A DNA stretch of 64,000 bases from Bryobacterales bacterium. Lineage in GTDB: Bacteria > Acidobacteriota > Terriglobia > Bryobacterales > Bryobacteraceae. The stretch is taken from NCBI GenBank assembly GCA_003142185.1, contig PLOR01000096.1:1-64000 (forward strand). The letters run 5' to 3'. Position 1 is the stretch's first letter, and the number at the start of each line of letters is the position of its first letter. Below, one piece after another: positions 7,906 to 17,800 of the stretch. Position numbers and translations under genes: made by a program. The notes below the pieces were generated by a model. The model did no database searches. It had not been told where the DNA came from and was given only the letters and a program-made list of their open reading frames with translations.

Positions 7906-9567
7906 CTACCCGACCAGCTCCGGCTCGCTGGCGCAGGTGCCGCAGCCTTTTTTCGCCCGCGCGGTCAGGGTGCGCATGGCTTCCTGGGTCTCGAACGGGA
8001 TGGAGAATTCTTTCTCGATCCGTTCGCGATAGACCGGGCCGGAATTGTACGCGCAGAACGGGTAAATGAGACCGTTGGGCGCGGCATAATGGATCACGCA
8101 GCGCTTCACGCGCTCCACGTCGTAATTGTACGAATCCATGAAGTGCATGCCGGCCAGCATCAGCGTGCGGTAGGTGAATCCGCCGGCTTCGCTTTCGCCG
8201 CGGCCGAATTTCTTGTCGGTCATGCCTTGCAGGGTTTGCAGGAACTTGTTGAAGGTGAGGCCCTGAGGCGCCTTCTCTTCGTGGAAGAACTTGCGCAGGT
8301 TGTTCCACGCCGAAATCTTGGTAAAGAACTGGATGCGGCGCTTGTCGGCCTTGCGCGCCAGTTCGTCCATCTCGCGCATCATCGGGCCGACCTCGACAAA
8401 CCGCGTCACCGGCACGGCCTTGCGGTTCTGATCGACGAACAGGTAAGTTCCCAGCGAACAGTGCGGATGGCAGCTCAGCGTGGTCGTCTGGTCGCCGCGC
8501 AGCGCGCTCAGCAGCTTCGAGAACGGCGTCACGCAGGAGAGCGGGAACCAATCCTCATACACGTCGCAAATGCCGGTCTGCTGCTGGACGGCGTGAGCGA
8601 AATCGGATAGCGTGAAGCGTTTCGCCTCCAGCTCATGGCGCGCGATGCGGCCGGTGAACGCCACCGGCTGGAAGCTGATGCCGCTCGAGCATTCGATGTA
8701 TTCGAGCGCCAGCCGCACGATATCGCCGATCTGGTGATCGTTGACGCCCTTGACGATGGTGGGAACGTAGACGATTTTGAGGCCGGCCTTCTTCACGTTC
8801 TCGATGGCGCGCAGTTTTTTCTCCCACAGCGATTCGCCGCGTGTGCGCCGGTACACGTCGTCGCAGACGCCATCGAATTGCAGGTAGAGCGTGTGCAGGC
8901 CGGCTTCCTTGGCGCGCTGGGCGAACTCCAGGTCGGTGAATTTCAGGCCGTTGGTCGCCACCTGCGTGTGCGAGAAGCCCATTTCCTTGGCCAGCCGCAG
9001 CACGTCGAAAAAGCGCGGGTAGATGGTCGGTTCGCCGCCGGAAAACTGCACGATGCGGCCCGCCACCGGCTTCTGGTCGCGCAGCGCCTGCAACATCTTC
9101 CGCACGGTTTCGAAATCCGGTTCGTAGAGGTAACCGGAAGCGTTGGCGTTGGCGAAACACACCGGGCAGGTCATGTTGCACCGGTTGGTCAGGTCCAGGT
9201 TCGCGAGACCCGTGTGGCTGGTGTGCAGGTTGCACAGGCCGCAATCTTCCGGGCAGGTCTTGGCGGTGGTCACGGCCGGGTTGGCCAAGCCGCGGTTGTC
9301 GCCGAACTCCCATTCTTCCATTTTCAGGTACAGTTTGGCGTCGGAGTAGACGATGTCGCGAAACTCGCCGTGGGTCGGGCAACGCTTCTCCATCACCACC
9401 TTGCCCGAATCCTCAAGTATCTTGGCGTCAATGAGTTGGGAGCATTCCGGACAGAGCGACCGGGTGGTTTTCGGAAGCCCCTTTTGAAGCGGCTGGATGG
9501 GCGAGCCCGAATAGGTAGTTTCCGGCTGGATTACCTGAAATTGCGCCATGCTGGAGATTGTAAACAA
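7906..9567 (-). CDS. Radical SAM protein of the tetraether lipid synthase (Tes/MJ0619) type
   Basis: A 553-residue radical SAM enzyme. An N-terminal rubredoxin-like set (Cys39-x2-Cys42, Cys63, His66) is followed by Cys105/Cys109/Cys112 in Cys-Pro-Glu-Asp-Cys-Gly-Leu-Cys, the radical SAM triad Cys130-x3-Cys134-x2-Cys137 in Asn-Arg-Cys-Asn-Met-Thr-Cys-Pro-Val-Cys-Phe, and Ser-Gly-Gly-Glu-Pro at 176-180. Further Cys clusters lie near the C-terminus. This order is that of archaeal tetraether synthase, which joins two lipid tails carbon-to-carbon with several Fe-S clusters. Acidobacteria make membrane-spanning lipids, so that role is plausible but inferred. The start is TTG 9567 (GAAGAGAG just upstream) or ATG 9549. 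It is transcribed divergently from the TauE gene. Confidence 0.85.
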   Translation of the reverse strand: MFTISSMAQFQVIQPETTYSGSPIQPLQKGLPKTTRSLCPECSQLIDAKILEDSGKVVMEKRCPTHGEFRDIVYSDAKLYLKMEEWEFGDNRGLANPAVTTAKTCPEDCGLCNLHTSHTGLANLDLTNRCNMTCPVCFANANASGYLYEPDFETVRKMLQALRDQKPVAGRIVQFSGGEPTIYPRFFDVLRLAKEMGFSHTQVATNGLKFTDLEFAQRAKEAGLHTLYLQFDGVCDDVYRRTRGESLWEKKLRAIENVKKAGLKIVYVPTIVKGVNDHQIGDIVRLALEYIECSSGISFQPVAFTGRIARHELEAKRFTLSDFAHAVQQQTGICDVYEDWFPLSCVTPFSKLLSALRGDQTTTLSCHPHCSLGTYLFVDQNRKAVPVTRFVEVGPMMREMDELARKADKRRIQFFTKISAWNNLRKFFHEEKAPQGLTFNKFLQTLQGMTDKKFGRGESEAGGFTYRTLMLAGMHFMDSYNYDVERVKRCVIHYAAPNGLIYPFCAYNSGPVYRERIEKEFSIPFETQEAMRTLTARAKKGCGTCASEPELVG

Positions 9568-9706
9568 GCTCTCTTCGAAAGACTACAATCAGGCTCTAAA
9601 GTGTGATTTCGGGAGGTCGTATGGCCGCTTTTGGGGGCTGAACGGCGCCGGCCCGCCGGCCCTCCCCCGCTGGCGCCGGCCTGTCACCCCGCGCTATGCT
9701 GCAATC

Positions 9707-10483
9707 TTGACCTCGACACTGGACTTGCCCCGCGCGGCGGTGGCCTTTGGCGCGGCGTTTCTGGCCGGGGCCATCAACTCGGTGGCTGGCGGCGGCACGC
9801 TGGTCTCGTTTCCGGCCTTGATCTGGCTGGGTCTCAACTCGGTGGCCGCCAACGCCACCAGCACGCTCGCCATCTGGCCCGGAACTGTCGGCAGCGCCTG
9901 GGGTTACCGCCGGGAAATCCGCTCGGCCGAGGCGCGCTTCCTGGCTCTCATCGTTCCCAGCCTGGTGGGCGGCCTGATCGGCGCTATCCTGCTGCGCTAT
10001 ACGCCCACTGTAATGTTCGATCGCATGGTGCCGTTTCTCATCCTTTTTGCCACCGTGCTGTTCATGGCGCAGGAGCCGGTACAAAGGATGCTCAAGACCG
10101 CCGACGCCGCCGCCCACCGCTCCACGCGGTGGCTGGTTGGCGGGTTAGTGTTCCAGTTGTGCGTGGGCCTGTACGGCGGCTATTTCGGTGCCGGCATCGG
10201 CATTCTCATGTTGGCCGCGCTGAGCATTCTCGGCCTCCAGGACATACACGAAATGAACAGCCTGAAGGTGATTTTCGGCGGCTCGGTGAATGGCATCGCG
10301 GCGGCGTATTTCATCTGGGCGCGCATGGTGTACTGGCCGTATGTGCTGCTGATGGCCGTCGCCGCCATTCTGGGCGGCTATTTCGGCGCCGGCTTCGCGC
10401 GGCGGATGGGCCAGCAGGCCGTGCGCCGCACCGTGATCGCGATTGGCCTCGGCATGGCGCTGTCGCTGTTCATCAGAAAATAG
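9707..10483 (+). CDS. TauE/SafE-family membrane permease
   Basis: Inner-membrane protein of about 258 residues with roughly eight hydrophobic segments. The family signature is near the N-terminus (Ala-Gly-Ala-Ile-Asn-Ser-Val-Ala-Gly-Gly-Gly) and its half-repeat is in the middle (Tyr-Gly-Gly-Tyr-Phe-Gly-Ala-Gly-Ile-Gly). TauE/SafE proteins export or import sulfonates, sulfite or other small organic anions; the substrate cannot be told here. The frame is open back to 9548, but that part would be Pro-rich and overlap the divergent gene, so I place the start at TTG 9707; this is uncertain. No linked sulfur genes are present. Confidence 0.8.
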   Translation: MTSTLDLPRAAVAFGAAFLAGAINSVAGGGTLVSFPALIWLGLNSVAANATSTLAIWPGTVGSAWGYRREIRSAEARFLALIVPSLVGGLIGAILLRYTPTVMFDRMVPFLILFATVLFMAQEPVQRMLKTADAAAHRSTRWLVGGLVFQLCVGLYGGYFGAGIGILMLAALSILGLQDIHEMNSLKVIFGGSVNGIAAAYFIWARMVYWPYVLLMAVAAILGGYFGAGFARRMGQQAVRRTVIAIGLGMALSLFIRK

Positions 10484-10528
10484 CGGGGGACTACAGAGCT
10501 TGGCGCAGAACAACCAAGGCACGATAAG

Positions 10529-10624
10529 CCACGGATGAACACGGATAAACACTGATAAAACCGAAAACTTGTCTAAACGGCGCTTCCTTCGTTCTTATCC
10601 GTGTTTATCCGTGTTCATCTGTGG
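10529..10624. repeat. Inverted repeat of about 30 bases per arm
   Basis: Left arm 10529-10558 begins CCACGGATGAACACGGAT and continues with a second AAACAC-GAT unit. The right arm 10595-10624 is its near-complete reverse complement and ends GTTCATCTGTGG. Each arm carries repeated ACACGGAT-like words. A decayed single arm lies at about 11931-11956, after arsM. It could form a long hairpin after the permease gene; arsR starts 83 bases downstream. Confidence 0.8.
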
Positions 10625-10672
10625 CCCAAGATTTTCGGGCTTTTTCGCGCTCTGTAACGCATGCCTCCGCCC

Positions 10673-10710
10673 TTGACAATTTCCATATTTCTGCTATTGT
10701 CGAAATATGG
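10673..10710 (+). promoter_or_regulatory. arsR promoter and operator
   Basis: TTGACA (10673-10678), a 16-base spacer, TATTGT (10695-10700). A perfect 9-base inverted repeat, CCATATTTC (10683-10691) and GAAATATGG (10702-10710), covers the spacer and the arsR start codon with a 10-base centre. A repressor bound here would block both RNA polymerase and the ribosome region. Confidence 0.7.
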
Positions 10711-11057
10711 GCAAGGCCAAAACCAGCGCGGATCAGATGGTCCGCTACGCCGACATGTTTTCGGCGATGGGCACCGAGCCGCGGCTGCGCGTCATGCGGC
10801 TGCTGCTTTCGGCTCACCCGGACGGCCGGGTTGCCGGCGAGATTCAGAGCGAATTGGGCATTCCGAATTCGACGCTTTCGCATCACCTGGAAAAGCTCAA
10901 GAGCGAGGACCTGGTGAAGGTGCGGCGCGAGGGCACGTTCCTCTGGTACACGGCGAATACGGAGGCCTTGCGGGAACTGCTCGGTTTCCTTTATGCGGAG
11001 TGCTGCACCCGCAACCGGGCCATCAAGCCTTACGAAGTTATGCAATTTTGCAAATAG
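10707..11057 (+). CDS. ArsR-family metalloregulator
   Basis: A 116-residue winged-helix repressor. The helix-turn-helix reads Gly-Glu-Ile-Gln-Ser-Glu-Leu, [12 protein letters not shown], typical of ArsR/SmtB. The canonical Cys pair of the recognition helix is absent. Instead Cys99-Cys100 lie in the C-terminal helix, with Cys115 at the end, similar to the alternative As(III) site of Acidithiobacillus-type ArsR. It probably represses itself and arsM through the inverted repeat overlapping its start codon. arsM follows after 8 bases. Confidence 0.88.
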   Translation: MGKAKTSADQMVRYADMFSAMGTEPRLRVMRLLLSAHPDGRVAGEIQSELGIPNSTLSHHLEKLKSEDLVKVRREGTFLWYTANTEALRELLGFLYAECCTRNRAIKPYEVMQFCK

Positions 11058-11065
11058 GAGGAATC

Positions 11066-11926
11066 ATGAGCGCACAGGATATCAAAGAGGTCGTCAAGGA
11101 GAAATACGGGCAGGCGGCTTTGCGTGCGGCTGCGGGCGGCAGTTCTTGCTGCGGGTCGGCGCCATCGTCGGAGGGCTGTTGCGATCCCATCACGTCGTCA
11201 CTATACGACGGCAGTCAAACCGGGCAGGTGCCGAAAGAGGCGGTGCTGGCTTCGCTCGGTTGCGGGAATCCGACCGCGCTGGCGCGGCTGATCCCAGGCG
11301 AGACGGTGCTCGACCTCGGTTCGGGCGGCGGCATCGACGTACTGCTTTCGGCCAGGCGGGTGGGCCCGTCGGGCAAGGCATACGGCCTCGATATGACCGA
11401 CGAGATGCTCGCGCTGGCGCGGGAGAATCAGAAGAAAGCCGGCATCGAGAACGCCGAGTTTCTCAAGGGAGAGATCGAAAACATTCCGCTGCCGGACAAT
11501 TCGGTGGATGTCATCATCTCGAATTGTGTGGTCAACCTCTCCGGCGACAAGGATCGCGTGATGCGCGAAAGCTTTCGCGTGCTGAAGCCCGGCGGCAGGT
11601 TCGCGGTCTCCGACGTGGTAGTGAAGGGCGACGTGCCGGACGAAGTGCGCCAGAGCGTGTTGCTGTGGATCGGCTGCATCGCCGGCGCGCTGCGCAACGA
11701 TGAGTACGCGAGCAAATTGGCCCAGGCGGGGTTCGAGGACATCGCCGTGGAACCCACCCGCGTGTATGACGTCGAAGATGCGCGCCAGTTCCTGGCCGGG
11801 CAAGGGTTCGATGTGGATGCGCTCGCGCCGCAGGTGGCCGGCAAGTTCATGAGCGCTTTCATTCGCGCGCGGAAGCCGCAAGCTTGTTGCGGCCCATCGT
11901 GCTGCGGAGAAGCCGCGAGGCAATGA
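11066..11926 (+). CDS. arsM: Arsenite S-adenosylmethionine methyltransferase
   Basis: A 286-residue enzyme that methylates As(III) with SAM, giving volatile or less toxic species. The SAM-binding loop Leu-Asp-Leu-Gly-Ser-Gly-Gly-Gly is at 82-89. The three Cys expected to bind arsenite are present: Cys66 (Leu-Gly-Cys-Gly-Asn-Pro), Cys154 (Ser-Asn-Cys-Val-Val-Asn-Leu) and Cys204 (Ile-Gly-Cys-Ile-Ala-Gly). Extra Cys pairs occur near both ends (28-29, 38-39 and Cys-Cys-Gly-Pro-Ser-Cys-Cys at the tail), as in many bacterial ArsM proteins. AGGAGG lies just upstream of the ATG. It is in an operon with the ArsR gene, so it is probably arsenite-induced. Confidence 0.93.
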   Translation: MSAQDIKEVVKEKYGQAALRAAAGGSSCCGSAPSSEGCCDPITSSLYDGSQTGQVPKEAVLASLGCGNPTALARLIPGETVLDLGSGGGIDVLLSARRVGPSGKAYGLDMTDEMLALARENQKKAGIENAEFLKGEIENIPLPDNSVDVIISNCVVNLSGDKDRVMRESFRVLKPGGRFAVSDVVVKGDVPDEVRQSVLLWIGCIAGALRNDEYASKLAQAGFEDIAVEPTRVYDVEDARQFLAGQGFDVDALAPQVAGKFMSAFIRARKPQACCGPSCCGEAARQ

Positions 11927-12104
11927 GGGCCACGAATGAACACAGAGGAATACGGATGAAATTGACTGGGCTTATCGGTTTTCGTCCGCGTTTCCCGGCG
12001 GGGCACGAGGGTCTCCTTGGGGCGCGTGCAAGCCAAGAAAGCCTGCCCCACGATACAAGAGTAAACGGACTTGTTCTCTGTTATAGTCGGCTTGGGAAGC
12101 GAAT

Positions 12105-12578
12105 ATGGAACGGACCATTTCATTCACATTGAACGGCAAAGCGGCTCACGTGAAGGCTGACGACGAACGGATGCTGCTGTGGGTGCTGCGCAGCGATCTG
12201 GGCCTCACGGGCACGAAATTCGGCTGCGGCGAAGCGCTGTGCGGGGCCTGCACGGTGATTGTGGGAAACGATGCGGTGCGGTCATGCGCGACGCCGCTTA
12301 AGGCGGTGGCCGGCAAACGGGTCATCACGATCGAAGGGATTGGCCAGCACGGGCTGCACGCCATCCAGCAGGCTTTCCTGGAGCACTGCGCGTTCCAGTG
12401 CGGATACTGCACGCCGGGAATGATCCTGAGCGCGTATGCGTTGCTGCTGAAGACACCGCATCCGACGCGCGAGCAGATTGCGCGGCACATGGAGGACAAC
12501 CTGTGCCGGTGCGGCTCGCACGTGCGGATTCTGGATGCAATCGAGGAAGCCGCCCGGGCGGCAAAGGCAGGTGCGTGA
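12105..12578 (+). CDS. 2Fe-2S subunit of a xanthine-dehydrogenase-family oxidoreductase
   Basis: A 157-residue small subunit like IorA/CoxS. The plant-type 2Fe-2S motif Cys-Gly-Glu-Ala-Leu-Cys-Gly-Ala-Cys with a later Cys is in the first half. The second cluster, Cys-Gly-Tyr-Cys-Thr-Pro-Gly and Cys-Arg-Cys-Gly, is in the helical second half. It passes electrons from the molybdenum subunit encoded next, whose start overlaps this stop (TGATG). It has no signal peptide and would leave the cell folded, carried by its Tat-tagged partner. Confidence 0.92.
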   Translation: MERTISFTLNGKAAHVKADDERMLLWVLRSDLGLTGTKFGCGEALCGACTVIVGNDAVRSCATPLKAVAGKRVITIEGIGQHGLHAIQQAFLEHCAFQCGYCTPGMILSAYALLLKTPHPTREQIARHMEDNLCRCGSHVRILDAIEEAARAAKAGA

Positions 12579-14701
12579 TGGCTGAGAGCGCGATTGTACC
12601 GGGTGAAATGAAGCGTCGCGACTTCTTCGGAGCCGCGGGGGCGGGCCTGTTCGTCTTTTTCGGCGCGGACCTGGCGGAGGGTCAGGAACCGGGGAGGCTG
12701 CCGGGACGGCAAAGCGGTCCGACGGATTTCAACGCCTATCTGAAGATCGGGGCGGACGGCCGGGTGACGTGTTTCGCCGGCAAGGTGGAACTGGGCCAGG
12801 GCGCGATGACCGAGCTGGCAGGGGCTCTGGCGGAAGAACTCGATGTCGCGCTGGACACGGTAGACGCGGTGATGGGCGATACCGACCTGTGCCCGTACGA
12901 TATGGGCACCTTCGGCTCGATGTGCACGCCGCTGCTGTGGCCGGCGGTGCGAAGAGCGGGGGCGGAGGCCAGAGCGGTATTGGTGCAAATGGCGTCGGAG
13001 CGGTTGCAGGTGCCGGCCAGTCAATTGCAAGTTCAGGCGGGGATCATCCGCGAATCGGGCAAGCCGTCGAATGCGGTTACTTACGGACAACTGGTGGAAG
13101 GGAAGCGGATCGAGCGGCACCTGGCGGACGTGCCCGTAAAGGCGGCGGGATTCAAAGTGATCGGCACGTCACTGCGGCGCAAGGACGGGCCGGACAAAGT
13201 CACGGGCAAGGCGCAATATGCGGGCGACTTGCTGCTGCCGGGGATGCTGCACGCGGCCATTCTGCGGCCGCCGGCGCACGGGGCGACGCTGAAATCGGCG
13301 GACACTTCGGCGGCGGAAAAGTTGAGCGGCGTGCGGGTGGTGAAGGACGGCGGGATGATCGCAGTGCTCGATGAACGGCCCGACATCGCGGTGGCGGCGC
13401 TGGGCAAGATTAAGGCCGAGTGGGAGAACGCGCCGGCCGGTCCCGACGACAAAACGATTTTCGACCACATTCAGAAGACCGCGCCGCAGCCGCGGGTGGT
13501 GGGCCAGAGCGGCGATCTGGCGGAGGGCGAGCGGCTGGCGGCGAGCGTGATCGAGGAAACGTATTTGAATAGTTACGTCGCTCACGCTCCCATCGAGACA
13601 CACTCGGCGACGGCGCAAATCGAAGACGGCAAAGTCACGGTGTGGGCCAGCTCGCAAGCTCCGTTCCAGGTGCAGCGCGCCGTGGCCGCGGCGCTGGGAG
13701 TGCCGGCCGAGAAGGTGCGGATTATTTCCCGGTACGTCGGCGGCGGGTTCGGCGGCAAAACGGAAGCGGACCAGGGAGTGGAGGCGGCGCGTCTGGCGAA
13801 GATCACGGGCAAACCGGTGCAGGTGGTCTACAGCCGTCAGGAAGAATTTTTCTACGACCGGTTCCGGCCGGCCGCGGTGATGAAGATCCGCGCCGGAGTG
13901 GCAGGCGGCAAAATCGTGCTATGGGAAAACCAAGTGTTCGGGGCGGGGGATCGGGAAGCCAATCCGTTTTACGACATCCCGCACAAGCGAGTGACCTCGG
14001 CGGGCGGATGGATGGGCGGGAATCCCGCCGGGATGAACCCATTCGCGGTCGGTGCGTGGCGTGCGCCATCGGTGAACAGCAACACGTTCGCGCGGGAATC
14101 GCATATCGACACGTTGGCGATGAAAGCGGGGATTGACCCGCTGGAATTCCGGCTGAACAACCTGACGAATGAGCGGGTGCGGCGCGTGCTCGAAACCGCG
14201 GCCAAACGGTTCGGCTGGAAGGCCGGACACGCGCCCAGCGGCCGCGGCGCTGGGATGGCGTGCGGCATGTATTCCAACGCCTGCAACGCCACCATGGTGG
14301 AAGTCGTGGTGAACCGAGGCACGGGCGCGGTCGAAGTAAAGCGCGTGGTGATGGCGCTGGACGAGGGGCTGGTGGTCAACCCCGACGGAATGCGGCAGCA
14401 GGCCGAAGGCTGCGTCATCATGGGCCTGGGCTACTCGCTGGCCGAGGAAGTGCGCTTCCGCAACGGGGAGGTGCTCGACACCAACTTCGACAGCTACCGG
14501 ATTCCGCGATTCTCATGGGTGCCGAAGATCGAAATTGTGCTGGTGGAGAATCCCGAGATGCCGGCGCTGGGCGGCGGGGAGCCACCGATTATCGCCATGG
14601 GCGCGGCGCTGGCCAACGCTATCTTCGATGCGGTGGGGGTTCGGGTGGTGCAGTTGCCGATGACGCCGGAACGCGTGAAAGCGGCAGTGGCAAAGGCCTG
14701 A
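12578..14701 (+). CDS. Molybdopterin-binding subunit, isoquinoline 1-oxidoreductase type, Tat-exported
   Basis: A 707-residue catalytic subunit. A Tat leader (Lys-Arg-Arg-Asp-Phe-Phe then a hydrophobic run) is near the N-terminus. The molybdopterin-binding landmarks are Gly-Gly-Gly-Phe-Gly-Gly-Lys around residue 390 and Gly-Gly-Gly-Glu-Pro-Pro close to the C-terminus, whose Glu is the expected catalytic base. With the small subunit it would hydroxylate an aldehyde or N-heterocycle in the periplasm. There is no FAD subunit and no cytochrome subunit here, so the electron acceptor is unknown. An in-frame ATG at 12398 lies inside the small-subunit gene; ATG 12578 is preferred because of the TGATG overlap and the leader. 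Confidence 0.9.
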   Translation: MAESAIVPGEMKRRDFFGAAGAGLFVFFGADLAEGQEPGRLPGRQSGPTDFNAYLKIGADGRVTCFAGKVELGQGAMTELAGALAEELDVALDTVDAVMGDTDLCPYDMGTFGSMCTPLLWPAVRRAGAEARAVLVQMASERLQVPASQLQVQAGIIRESGKPSNAVTYGQLVEGKRIERHLADVPVKAAGFKVIGTSLRRKDGPDKVTGKAQYAGDLLLPGMLHAAILRPPAHGATLKSADTSAAEKLSGVRVVKDGGMIAVLDERPDIAVAALGKIKAEWENAPAGPDDKTIFDHIQKTAPQPRVVGQSGDLAEGERLAASVIEETYLNSYVAHAPIETHSATAQIEDGKVTVWASSQAPFQVQRAVAAALGVPAEKVRIISRYVGGGFGGKTEADQGVEAARLAKITGKPVQVVYSRQEEFFYDRFRPAAVMKIRAGVAGGKIVLWENQVFGAGDREANPFYDIPHKRVTSAGGWMGGNPAGMNPFAVGAWRAPSVNSNTFARESHIDTLAMKAGIDPLEFRLNNLTNERVRRVLETAAKRFGWKAGHAPSGRGAGMACGMYSNACNATMVEVVVNRGTGAVEVKRVVMALDEGLVVNPDGMRQQAEGCVIMGLGYSLAEEVRFRNGEVLDTNFDSYRIPRFSWVPKIEIVLVENPEMPALGGGEPPIIAMGAALANAIFDAVGVRVVQLPMTPERVKAAVAKA

Positions 14702-14716
14702 AGCTGCGTAAGAATG

Positions 14717-14732
14717 CGCCCGCAAGCGGGCG
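14717..14732 (+). terminator. GC-rich hairpin after the molybdenum hydroxylase genes
   Basis: CGCCCGC, AA, GCGGGCG: a perfect 7-base stem 16 bases after the stop. No T run follows, so it may be a transcript-end hairpin rather than a classical terminator. Confidence 0.4.
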
Positions 14733-14811
14733 TTGGCAAGCTAAAGCGCGCCCCACCAACGCAAGCGACTGGTTGGCGTGACACGAGGCAGCGAAGGCTC
14801 GAGAGGAATCC

Positions 14812-17800
14812 ATGCGGGGACTGATAGTGGCCGGAATTGTTTTGCTGGGAAGCGGTTTGCCTTCGCGTGGGGCATCGTATTACCCGGTGCGGCTGGACGA
14901 TCCCAAGGCCGTTTACCTGACGCAAGATCAATTTTTGGTTCGCGGCGACGGCAATGCCGACGATAGTGCGGCGATTCAGGCCGCGGTTGACAAAGTCCAG
15001 CAGACCACCGGCGAGGGGATACTCTTTGTTCCGGAGGGACGCTACCGCGTCACCCGAACCATCTATGTCTGGCCGGGCGTGCGATTGATCGGCTATGGCG
15101 GCAAGCGTCCGGTATTCGTGCTGGCGGATAAGACGCCGGGGTTCCAGCAAGGGATCGGTTGCATGTTCTTCTTCACGGGCCGGAGACTGGACGGCTCGGC
15201 CTCCGCGGGACGGGACTTCGGCGTGCCCGCGCCGCCGCCGGGAACCGTTCCGCCGAATTCGAAGGTCGTCGATGCGAACTCCAGCACCTTCTATTCCGCG
15301 ATGAGCAATATTGATTTCGAGATCGGCAGCGATAATGCGGCGGCGGTCGGAATCCGTTTTCACGTCGCCCAGCACGGGTATCTGGCCCACATGGATTTCC
15401 GGATCGGCTCCGGCCTTGCCGGCGTCCAGGACGCGGGTAACGAGGCGGAGGATCTGCATTTTTACGGCGGCCGGTATGGCATCCTGACGCGCAAGCCGTC
15501 GGCGGCCTGGCAATTCACGGTGATCGATTCGACCTTCGACGGCCAGCGGGAGGCGGCCATCCGGGAGAACGAAGCGGGACTGACGCTGGTCCACGACGAT
15601 TTCCGCAACGTGCCCACCGCGATCGCGATCGACCCGCATTATTCCGACCAACTTTGGGTGAAAGACGCGCGGTTCGAGAACATCGGCGGCCCCGCTATTC
15701 TGATCGGCAATGAAAACAGCCGGATGACTGAGATCAATCTGGAGAATATCGTCTGCCATAAGGTGCCCGTGTTTGCGCGATTTCGAGAGAGCGGGCGGCA
15801 GCTTGCCGGAGCCGGAGAGATATACGAGGTGAAAGCGCTTTCGCATGGACTGACACTCGCGGCGCCAGGCGGGGCCGGTGAGATTGAGACGAGATATGAT
15901 GCCGCAGCGCTCGAGACGCTGCCGCCATCGACACCGAACGCGATTCGAGGTTTGCCGCCTACGGGCGAATGGGTCAACCTGCGGGCCCTCGGTGCGAAAG
16001 GCGACGGTGCGACCGACGAGACCGCGCTGATTCAGAAGGCGATAGCAGAGCATCGCGTGATTTACATTCCTACCGGCCACTACATCGTCAGCGACACGTT
16101 GCGGCTGCGCCCCGACAGCGTGCTGATCGGGCTCCATCCGAACCAGACGCAGATCGATATTCCCGATTCGACGCCGGGGTTCCAGGGGCCCGGCCCGGCC
16201 AAGCCGCTGCTGGAGGCTCCGCGCGGCGGAGACGACATTGTGACGGGCATCGGTATTTCGACCGGTGGTATCAACAGCCGTGCAGTGGGCGCGCTGTGGA
16301 TGGCGGGCAAGGATTCGCTGATGGACGACGTGCGCTTTCTGGGAGGCCACGGAACCATCGGCCCCGCCGGCGAGCGGCAGAGCCCGTATGCCGCCAATCT
16401 GTTCTCGGATCCGGATCCACACCGGCGTTGGGACGCGCAGTATCCCAGTCTGTGGATCACGCATGGCGGCGGCGGCACCTTCGCGGACATCTGGACGCCG
16501 GACACGTTCGCGCAGGCGGGACTCTATATCTCCGATACGACCACCCCGGGCCATATCTACGAGTTATCCGCCGAGCATCATGTTCGCACAGAAGTCAGGC
16601 TCGACCACGCGGCCAATTGGGAGATTTACGCATTACAGACCGAGGGAGAGCGGGAGGAAAGCGCATCGGCGATTTCGCTCGAGATCGACCACTCGAAGAA
16701 CATAACCATTGCGAACTATCACGGCTATCGCGTGGTCAGAAGTTATCACCCGGTTCCGTACGCGGTTCACCTGTATGAATCGAGCGGCATACGGTTCCGG
16801 AATGTCCACGTGGATCACAACAGCGCGATGACGAAGTGCGACGAATTCGGCTGCCGACAGCAGACCAGATCGGGCAAGGTCTCTTTCGAGAACTCGATTG
16901 TCGATCAGACGAATGGCACGGAGGTGCGGGACCGGGAGTTCGCTTGGCTGGATGTCCCCGGCAATCCAGCTCCGTCAAAACCTCGCGGGCCATCCCCGGT
17001 GGTCGAACCGGGAGCCGCGGTGGAGAAGTTGTGGGGCGGTTTCTACAACATCTCCGGCGCGGCCGTGGACGCAACTGGCCAATTGTATTTCGTGGATGCG
17101 CACCAGCAGCGCATCTACCGGTGGTCGCCGGAGAGAAAGGATCTCGCCGTAGTCCGCGACAATCCACTCGATCCGGTGAATCTCGCCTTTGACAAGGCAG
17201 GCGATCTGATAGTTGTCTCTTCCGGCGGAAAAGGTTTGACCGTTTATTCCTTCCGTCCGGACGGGGCGGAAGATCGGATCACCGTTCTTGCGCCGGAGCG
17301 TTCCGCGGAGCGACCGGGCGCGACTGCAGTCCTACCAGTGAGTTATTGGGTAAACGGCGATTTCACCAACACCCTATCGACCCAGACTTACGAATACACT
17401 ACGCTGGAGCAGCTCTTCACCAAGGTTGTATCTACGAGGATGCCCTATCAGTATGTCTCTCCGGATGGCAGCGTTTTCATTCCGGGCGACGATGCATTTG
17501 TGCAGGGGCCGGCATATTTCGGATATAAGTTCGGCTATATCCTGCAGGCGTTTGGCCTGGCGATCGCCGTTCCAGGGAAGCCATTCTATGTCACCAACGA
17601 ATCGGAACAGAGGACTTACAGCGGCAGCGTGAATGCGGATGGGACTCTTTCCGGCCTCAAGGTATTTGCGGAGCAAGGCGGAGAAAGTCTCACCCAGGAT
17701 AGCGCGGGGAATGTCTATCTGGCCGCCGGGCAGGTGTTCGTATACAACTCGGCGGGAAAATCGATCGATACGATCCCGGTACCGGAGCGTCCGCTCGATA

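Noticed and set aside
12105-14701. Molybdenum enzyme beside arsRM as a possible arsenite oxidase
   Set aside because: The domains are of the xanthine dehydrogenase family (two 2Fe-2S clusters plus a CO-dehydrogenase-like large subunit), not the DMSO-reductase-type AioA with a Rieske partner.
14494-16554. A long minus-strand open frame (686 codons) opposite the beta-helix gene
   Set aside because: It has low-complexity Arg/His-rich composition, no motif or ribosome site, and lies fully antisense to two well-supported genes. It is an effect of high GC content.
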